From Glandiceps talaboti (taxonomy: Eukaryota > Hemichordata > Enteropneusta > Spengelidae), in the NCBI RefSeq assembly GCF_964340395.1, contig NC_135553.1, forward strand, positions 1,465,001 to 1,529,000: 64,000 nt of DNA. Direction: 5' to 3'. The position numbers and the translations under genes are program-made. Shown in pieces: positions 58,601-64,000 of the stretch; within the stretch, counting starts at the first letter, position 1; each line of letters starts with the position of its first letter. The notes beneath the pieces were generated by a model that worked only from the letters and a program-made list of their open reading frames with translations, was not told where the DNA came from and did no database searches.

Positions 58601-60114
58601 AATTATATCGTAATACACTGTGAATTATATCGTAATACATTGTGAATTAAATCGTAATACACTGTGAATTATATCGTAATACACTGTGAATTAAATCGTA
58701 ATACACTGTGAATTAAATCGTAATACACTGTGAATTAAATCGTAATACACTGTGAATTATATCGTAATACACTGTGAATTAAATCGTAATACACTGTGAA
58801 TTAAATCGTAATACACTGTGAATTAAATCGTAATACACTGTGAATTAAATCGTAATACACTGTGAATTATATCGTAATACACTGTGAATTATATCGTAAT
58901 ACACTGTGAATTAAATCGTAATACACTGTGAATTAAATCGTAATACACTGTGAATTAAATCGTAATACACTGTGAATTATATCGTAATACACTGTGAATT
59001 AAATCGTAATACACTGTGAATTATATCGTAATACACTGTGAATTATATCGTAATACACTGTGAATTATATCGTAATACACTGTGAATTATATCGTAATAC
59101 ACTGTGAATTATATCGTAATACACTGTGAATTATATCGTAATACACTTTGAATTAAATCGTAATACACTGTGAATTTAAGCACACAGTTTGAAACCTTTA
59201 CTGAATCTCAAAGTACAAATAACACTTGAAAGGTTAATATACTTTTTCATCCGAACTATAACTGAGAAAGCCTACTGGGAATATTAATCTCAAACATGAT
59301 ATGTATTTAGTATGTACCGTAATATATTTATGAATTCTGTTATTATATATAATCCCATGAAATGTTAGTTTTACATCATGATGCCCCAAGTATGATTCTA
59401 TGGACTAATACAAATACGAGCTGCAGGTAAGTGTTTGTAGTCAGTGGAATTATTCGAGGAGAATTATGATGTAAAACTACCATTGCTTTCATTTGATTAT
59501 ATATTTATTAATCCTTGTCATTTTTGGACAAACTTTCAATCAAATTTTATGAGTACTTTAACATTTCATCGTACTATATTCTCCATCACATATGAAAAAT
59601 AGCATCCGACAGATGCAAATTTTGCAGTCACCTGATGTTCATTAATCACCACCTGTTGCGAGGTCAAGCTGATAATCATTTGGTCAGATTGTACTGTGGT
59701 TTCTCAGCCTGAAATTATCAGGCCTTTTGCAATAATTATAAAATATCAAATCTAGTCTAAATGTGCAAGTAAAACTTGTCTGAATATGACATTTGTTTGT
59801 CGTTTACACTGGTCACATTCTGGGATTTGTAGTTTGCAGCTCAAGTTCAATGACACTGGAAGAAGTCATTCTGAACAGTCGACAGAAAATGTTCAGTTGA
59901 ACAGGGGTGATTTGGGTTTTTGATCTGTCCTGTTTGACGTCACACAGGTGAAGATTTGCACATAGTTATGTGATGTGAAGATTACAATTATCATACCTAA
60001 GGTACTTAAACAACACAGATACATAGTTTCAAACTGTTCTGGAAGTTTGAGGCCGTAAATTGGAAGCAGGGGAGTGAATGGTATTGAAATGAACAATATT
60101 ACTTACTGTGTACT
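51249..60114 (-). CDS. PITPNC1: PITPNC1/RdgB-beta phosphatidylinositol transfer protein, C-terminal part
   Basis: Soluble class II PITPs exchange phosphatidylinositol and phosphatidic acid between membranes. Exons in transcript order: 60107-60114 (microexon), 55879-55950, 55091-55189, 54816-54875, 54028-54123, 53741-53804, then 51511-51635 or 51249-51409. Phases agree, giving 185 residues (distal end) or 173 (proximal end). Diagnostic blocks are [88 protein letters not shown] with DEW and CSFLP separate it from PITPNA/B and match PITPNC1. The N-terminal third lies beyond 64000. It converges on UNC5CL. Confidence 0.9.
51511..51635 (-). CDS. PITPNC1: PITPNC1 alternative last exon, proximal (basic C-terminus)
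   Basis: The acceptor ATTCGTTAG precedes ACATGTC. Joined to phase-1 G it reads [20 protein letters not shown], then a Gly/Lys/Arg-rich tail [19 protein letters not shown] and stop. It is homologous to the distal exon over its first 20 residues; the tails are unrelated. No poly(A) signal was seen before the distal exon. Confidence 0.85.
51636..53740 (-). other. PITPNC1 intron with a 22-bp minisatellite
   Basis: No further exon recognised. A 22-bp minisatellite occupies 52795-53455. Confidence 0.6.
52795..53455. repeat. 22-bp minisatellite, about 30 copies
   Basis: Units of TATGTTTTCCAAAAG followed by TCATAAC, TGATAAC or CCATAAA. Shorter units (TTTTCTGTCATAAC) recur at regular intervals. The last block (53335-53440) uses CAAACTCATAAC. 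Two long sub-blocks near 52860-52990 and 52985-53115 look duplicated. Confidence 0.92.
53741..53804 (-). CDS. PITPNC1: PITPNC1 exon: [12 protein letters not shown]
   Basis: 64 nt, acceptor CAATTGTAG and donor GTAAGT. It encodes [20 protein letters not shown] and I, and leaves G in phase 1. Either last exon completes this as Asp (GAC). Confidence 0.93.
54028..54123 (-). CDS. PITPNC1: PITPNC1 exon: [16 protein letters not shown]
   Basis: 96 nt, phase 0-0, acceptor TTTTTATAG and donor GTAAGT. It encodes [20 protein letters not shown] and [12 protein letters not shown], the conserved C-terminal lipid-exchange core. Confidence 0.93.
54215..54645. repeat. Compound microsatellite (GATA)(GTAG)(GT)n(GTAT)n(GCAT)(GGCA)
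   Basis: Long GT and ATGT tracts flanked by TAGG, GCAT and GGCA units. It lies in the PITPNC1 intron between exons 54028-54123 and 54816-54875. Open in many frames, none meaningful. Confidence 0.97.
54816..54875 (-). CDS. PITPNC1: PITPNC1 exon: KTGRGPL
   Basis: 60 nt, phase 0-0, acceptor CACCCCAG and donor GTAAGT. It encodes [27 protein letters not shown] is the class II PITP motif. Confidence 0.92.
55091..55189 (-). CDS. PITPNC1: PITPNC1 exon: REV.F.DIA...YKESE
   Basis: 99 nt, phase 0-0, acceptor TTATTGCAG and donor GTGAGT. It encodes [20 protein letters not shown] and [13 protein letters not shown], corresponding to REVCFIDIA and YYKESED in vertebrates. Confidence 0.92.
55577..55698. repeat. 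(CTAT)n(CTGT)n microsatellite
   Basis: TCTA units with scattered TCTG, then a TCTG block, then TCTA again. In a PITPNC1 intron. Confidence 0.96.
55879..55950 (-). CDS. PITPNC1: PITPNC1 exon: CSFLPRF...ETKYENN
   Basis: 72 nt, phase 0-0, acceptor TCATTGCAG and donor GTAAGT. It encodes [20 protein letters not shown] then SSEN, a strong match to PITPNC1. Confidence 0.92.
56765..56800. promoter_or_regulatory. Cluster of four AGGTCA half-sites
   Basis: AGGTCA-2-AGGTCA-7-TGACCT-3-TGACCT: two direct then two inverted perfect half-sites within 36 bp, in a PITPNC1 intron. Suggestive of nuclear-receptor binding but unproven. Confidence 0.35.
57045..57500. repeat. 36-bp minisatellite with 72-bp alternation
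   Basis: About 12 units of CTAATGCAAATTACGGTTAC followed by AGTAACGCAAACAACG. In the middle, GCAAACAAC(A/G)CTAAT units alternate with GCAACCAACGCTGAT units, a dimeric higher-order repeat. The unit is divisible by 3, so a 153-codon frame is a by-product. Confidence 0.93.
57900..58230 (+). mobile_element. Possible retroelement 3' end
   Basis: AT-rich 3'-UTR-like sequence ending GAGTTTAAATAAAGTCAAAT then (AAT)n at 58208-58228. AATAAAG followed by a short microsatellite tail is typical of CR1/L2-type LINE ends and resembles the SINE tail at 22573. No RT coding found. Confidence 0.35.
58297..59177. repeat. 22-bp satellite, about 40 copies
   Basis: Head-to-tail units of TCGTAATACACTGTGAATTA plus TA or AA. 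Nearly homogeneous: the main variation is the TTATAT/TTAAAT dimorphism, with single changes at 58640 (ACATTG) and 59149 (ACTTTG). In a PITPNC1 intron. Confidence 0.97.
60107..60114 (-). CDS. PITPNC1: Candidate 8-nt PITPNC1 microexon (encodes E-Y-T)
   Basis: On the minus strand AGTACACA lies between an acceptor ending ATGCAG and a perfect donor GTAAGT. With one base (G) from the preceding exon it reads Glu-Tyr-Thr. The next exon begins Cys-Ser-Phe-Leu-Pro, rebuilding the family's EYTCSFLP. The upstream frame does not resemble the family, arguing against a longer exon. The preceding exon is not in the window, so the phase-1 donor it needs is a prediction. Confidence 0.6.
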
Positions 60115-62039
60115 CTGCATATAGTAAAAGGTCATCCACAGTCACAGCAGCACAAGGAGAGAAAAAAGATAAGCCCAATTATGAATTAAAACAGAAAATA
60201 CTTCTTGTATTCATGACACATGGGCTTTATAAATATACATGAATTCAAATACTTCTATACCACACATAAGCAAGCCAAGTTGAACACTTTTGTACAAAAA
60301 AATATGGATTTAAACTCTTGTCATTCAACATCAGCTTCAGGTCCGACAGCCTTTATTTATTTATATTATTTAATATTTATTTTCTTTATTCAATCATTTA
60401 TTTTTTTATTTGTTTGTATGTTTGTTTGTTTTAAGCAAAATATTTAAGAAGTTTTTATGGTTTTTTGTGTGTTATTTTTTTTTTACAAATATCTCTATTT
60501 GCATTCCCCATCTTGTTGTGGAAATTCTGTTACACGGTCAAGTTTAAGAAACGATTTGACTTGTTCAATTTAACAACACATTGTAACTTTAATCAATGAA
60601 GCTACATGTAGAACATGTCATCTGTCACACACTGGTACTGTACATTGACAAACGTGATTTGTGTTTGCCATGCACTTTTATCGGCAAATTGATTGTTAAC
60701 TGAGTCATTCTATTTCTACCCACACAAAATTCAATACTTTGTATTCCATTCCATTACTAATGGACCTCTCCATGTAGTAATTCTAGTCAATCTATAAATG
60801 TTATACTAAGTTCTTGCATTGTTCTAATAAACTAACTAAACCTTTATCTCTGCTGTATAAATGATATCGATCTGAGTAGACATTTGGTCTGTTGTGTTTA
60901 ACCTGTGTGTACACCCACATAACAGATATTGTTAGAATGGAACCTATACTTGATATTCTCTTCTGTACGTGGCATAGGAAAACACAATCTGAATCAAATC
61001 TGATCTCAATTTATTTATTTACCTCTATTTTCTTTAATTTCATTTTTTTTTTCATTTTGTTGTTCCAGGAAAGAAGCCAATCATTCCCAGAACACAAAAA
61101 AATTGAAAACAAACAAAAATAAATTAAAGAAGTAGTTATAATAAAGAAATTGCGCCATATTCACCATATCAGGTTTTATTCAAACTGAGGATATCATAGA
61201 TAGAAAGATTCCTTGTCTATGCAGTTCAGCAGGAATCGGTTTCTGTGTTCTTTTCGTAACAAAATCACAAACTTGACATTTTCTGATCTGAAAACTAAAT
61301 TGTATTTAATAATGATATTATTTTACAGCAATGTTTGGTAAAGTCAGTCAACTTCTTGGAATATCCAAACAAAACCTAATCCTACATGTATAAACTATGA
61401 GTCTACTTTAACACAGAAGACTTTCTACATGGCTGACATCTCTCTACTTCAATAATACAAGATGACAAACTATATGTACATTAACTCAAATTCATCACTA
61501 TCATATATTTATCAGTCACCTTAGGGTTATTTGTAATCTTAGTGGGATGATAGAAATCCTCTATAATTTGTCAGATAAACAGTGGAATAATGCTCAGTGT
61601 ACTTTTACTGCATTAAGGTATTAAATTGCTTTCACTATTAAAGTAAACATTGGAACACAGAATTTGGCACAAGATATTACCATAAATTACTTTTTTTTTC
61701 AAGTGTATACATTTTCCATTGTTTAAAACATTTCTTAATCTTTAAAGTTTTGTTTCCTTGGTTACATACAATACACCTGATAAACCACTTGCAAAGAATA
61801 GAAATTTATATATATAGCGTAATATAATGGTCAGACCTGTCTGATAAATAGCACCCTCTAGTGGTCAGACTGGTCTGATAAATAGCACCCTCTAGTGGTC
61901 ACACCCCTCTAATAAATAGTGCCCTTTGGTGTTGAAGTATTGTAATAATGCATGGGAGTGAAACATCACAATCCCTATTATACCACATCATCTGCGTGAG
62001 TCGTGTTGCGATTGGTCAATGCCCTGTCATGTGGTATGC
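60115..62039. other. PITPNC1 intron, nothing coding
   Basis: AT-rich intronic sequence. A 34-bp tandem triplet at 61830-61925 is listed separately. The expected preceding exon (family motif AWNYYPYT) was not found. Confidence 0.5.
61830..61925. repeat. 34-bp repeat, 3 copies, with CTCF-like motif
   Basis: Units TGGTCAGAC, TGTCTGATAAATAGCACCCT and CTAG. GCACCCTCTAGTGG occurs at 61851-61864 and 61885-61898, with a decayed third copy near 61918. Confidence 0.8.
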
Positions 62040-62444
62040 GTAATTTGAATACTGTTGCCCGGGAAATGACGATCTATTGCCCCATAGGGCAATAGTTCCA
62101 TGAATGAAAAGTCGAGTGGACTATTGCCCGCCCACTGCGCATGCGTGAGCGTCTTCCTTGCAGACGACAAATATTCAGACGGGTCAATGGCCATGGCGAC
62201 AAGCAATAATTCACGTTTTTGGAAAGTGTCTGAAGTAGATCTTGCAGAACTGGTGTCGCACAAAGATGCTAAGTGCACAAAGTGTGTTATCAAAAATGCT
62301 GTGAGTATTTTAGAAAAATACTGTGTGGTATTGCCTGTAGTGGAGGATAATCCTATAGAACTGTGTACGCTACTACGTAATTTTTATGCAGGAGTGAGAT
62401 GTTTTATAAAACAAATGTCGACTGGCCTCTTGTTCGGGCAATAG
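62040..62444 (+). pseudogene. Truncated crypton/DUF3504-like fragment
   Basis: A plus-strand frame ending at TAG 62442-62444 reads, from a Met at 62187, RFWKVSEVDLAELVSHKDAK, then CTKCVIKNAVSILEKYC and LCTLLRNFYAGVR. The order 'V.E.DI..L...KDSKNTK..IK.AV......Y ... L..LLRKFY.EVR' is the N-terminal module preceding the DUF3504 tyrosine-recombinase-like domain of crypton-derived proteins. The frame stops in a palindrome before any recombinase domain, so this is probably part of a non-autonomous element. A TTGCCCC/GGGCAA palindrome lies just upstream (62079-62095). Intronic within PITPNC1, opposite strand. Confidence 0.5.
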
Positions 62445-62600
62445 CATACGTCAGTCCCCCCTCGGGCCTGTCAATCACCTCAACATCAACCTATTTCCCT
62501 TGGGCTTCACCCTCGGGAAATAGGTTGATGTTGAGGTGATCGACAGGCCCTCGCGGTGAACAGACATATGCTACTGCCCTCACGGCCAGTCGACATTTGT
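62411..62600. repeat. 190-bp near-perfect hairpin
   Basis: Left arm 62411 to about 62500 (ACAAATGTCGACTGGCC, GGGCAATAGCATACGTC, CTCAACATCAACCTATTTCC) is mirrored to 62600, with a few mismatches and a loop of about 10 nt near 62505. The left arm contains the end of the DUF3504-like frame. Probably the palindromic end of a mobile element. Confidence 0.88.
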
Positions 62601-64000
62601 ATAATGTCATCTCTGTGTGATTAAACTATCGTCAATAATTGTAATTCTGATATTTCTCAGACTCTTTGAAGTATCTATTTCTATTTTCTTATGAAAATGT
62701 ATTCTGAAACAACATTTGCAAGATACCACCAGCCTTGTACTCATCCATACATCACCACACCTGAATTTTACTGTGAGGTATGATGACTAGAGAACACAGT
62801 AATCAGGTATATATCAGACAGATCAGATGGTGAGGATATTGGATGGTGTTGTGACTAATATTTTTTTAGTTTTGCGACACGACAGTATATTCACTGGAAA
62901 TTGTTAAAATACTAATATTTATTAATTGTACATGTTAATTAGAGGTCAATTTTAATATCCAGAAGAAATACAGTAAAAGGTTTGAATCACGATTATTTTG
63001 GGACGCTGATTTTACGCAACACACAGGTGATTCAATATGTACGTATATGATATTATGATGAAGTCATTACATCTAGCATTTTCAAACATTTTCAAAAAAA
63101 ATGTTCAAGTTGCAGCTAGTGCAATTTTAAACAGAGATGATGCTATATCTATCTTTATTACAATGTGCAAACATTGTGGTTCATATTATGTAAATTAATA
63201 TTATTATTATTATGACAAAATTCAAATTACTATGTATGAACACAAATGCAAGAAAATGTCTACAAATTTAAGAATATTTATCTTTGATTGTTTATGTTTC
63301 TGACCTATGTATAAACAGATTTTGTATAATTCCTGGTTTGTTTGTTCCGCCCAACAAAATCTTCTTTACTACTAGTATCTCTAAAAATAGCAATCTCATT
63401 GTATTAAATGCTATTTCTATTTTTCTATTAAGCATTACAAGGTTACGCATGACATGACCTTCAGTGATGATAATTTCAGCTCATGATACAAAGTATAGCA
63501 TCACTCTCTGCTAATCCTCCATGTCCTATTACAATAGCTAAATTTAGTAACAATCTTGTAAATTAAACAATCAAGGTAATGATTGGAGTGGATAATAACA
63601 ATATTCCTTCACTAATATTTTACCATAGACAGTGACAGACATACTTCATGATTTGGACAGTAATGGACAGCCGTCATGGTTTAGACAGTAACAGACAGCC
63701 GTCATGGTTTAGACCATGACTCTTCACATGTTACTGTCTGTCAAATTAAATAAAACTGGTACTCAGGGACATCTAGTTATGCAGTGTTAACATTGAACTA
63801 ATTGATCTGCAGGTAATAAAACAAGGCTGAAACCGTCACCGCATTCAGCGTCAGTCTCTGGACATCAAACCTTTAATTGAGCTGAGAGCAGTGTAGCAAG
63901 AACATTTCATCAGACCAAACATGACGTGAGAGTGAATTTCATAGTTATTTGTCTCAATTGGATGATTAACGTAAATTACTCTGCTGCTTGCACATTACTG
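62601..64000. other. PITPNC1 intron to window end
   Basis: Nothing coding recognised. A short duplication of GACAGCCGTCATGGTTTAGA lies at about 63667-63715, its second copy running into the palindrome CATGGTTTAGACCATG. Confidence 0.45.

Noticed and set aside
60107-60180. A longer PITPNC1 exon extending upstream of the microexon
   Set aside because: The extended frame does not resemble the family's YYPYT sequence, and an AG lies immediately before AGTACACA.

Overview
The window is eukaryotic nuclear DNA from a bilaterian animal. Coding sequence is split by short GT-AG introns, the background is AT-rich, and the protein families (FMNL-class formin, UNC5CL-type death-domain protein, class II PITP) are metazoan. 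Dense (ACAT)n and other microsatellites, many minisatellites, a tRNA-headed SINE, foldback MITEs and a crypton/DUF3504-like fragment suggest a marine invertebrate, perhaps a lophotrochozoan. The species cannot be fixed from this sequence.

Three genes are supported. (1) 494-8559, plus strand: the 3' part of an FMNL-class formin. Twelve exons encode FH1, a complete FH2 and a long proline/serine-rich tail (2256 nt in frame, 751 residues plus stop); the 5' part lies before the window. Eleven introns lie between these exons. Ten are GT-AG; the tenth (6569-7090) looks like a minor-spliceosome AT-AC intron. (2) 34286-36556, plus strand: an uninterrupted 756-residue UNC5CL-like membrane protein (TM, ZU5, UPA, Death), probably with a separate 5' UTR exon. 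(3) 60114 down to 51249, minus strand: the 3' two thirds of a PITPNC1 (RdgB-beta) gene. It has a candidate 8-nt microexon, five ordinary internal exons and two alternative last exons giving different C-termini. UNC5CL and PITPNC1 converge.

The remainder is repeat-rich non-coding DNA. 8.6-33 kb is intergenic or upstream of UNC5CL, with foldback elements (9.85 and 12.5 kb), a MITE (11.1 kb), minisatellites (14.9, 17.2, 22.5-23.3, 23.9 kb) and a SINE inside one of them. A 54-bp minisatellite (33.1-34.0 kb) abuts the UNC5CL coding exon. The interval between UNC5CL and PITPNC1 holds a second foldback copy (39.4 kb), a 34-bp array (41.9 kb) and a 3.3-kb satellite of 42/46-bp units with a local 10-unit higher-order duplication (44.4-47.7 kb). 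PITPNC1 introns carry further arrays (52.8, 54.2, 57.0, 58.3 kb) and the DUF3504-like fragment with a 190-bp hairpin (62.0-62.6 kb).

The genes do not form an operon. By family knowledge they act separately in actin assembly, death-domain/NF-kB signalling and lipid transfer. The points most worth checking are the AT-AC intron, the PITPNC1 microexon and alternative ends, the perfect-arm MITE, and the satellite organisation.
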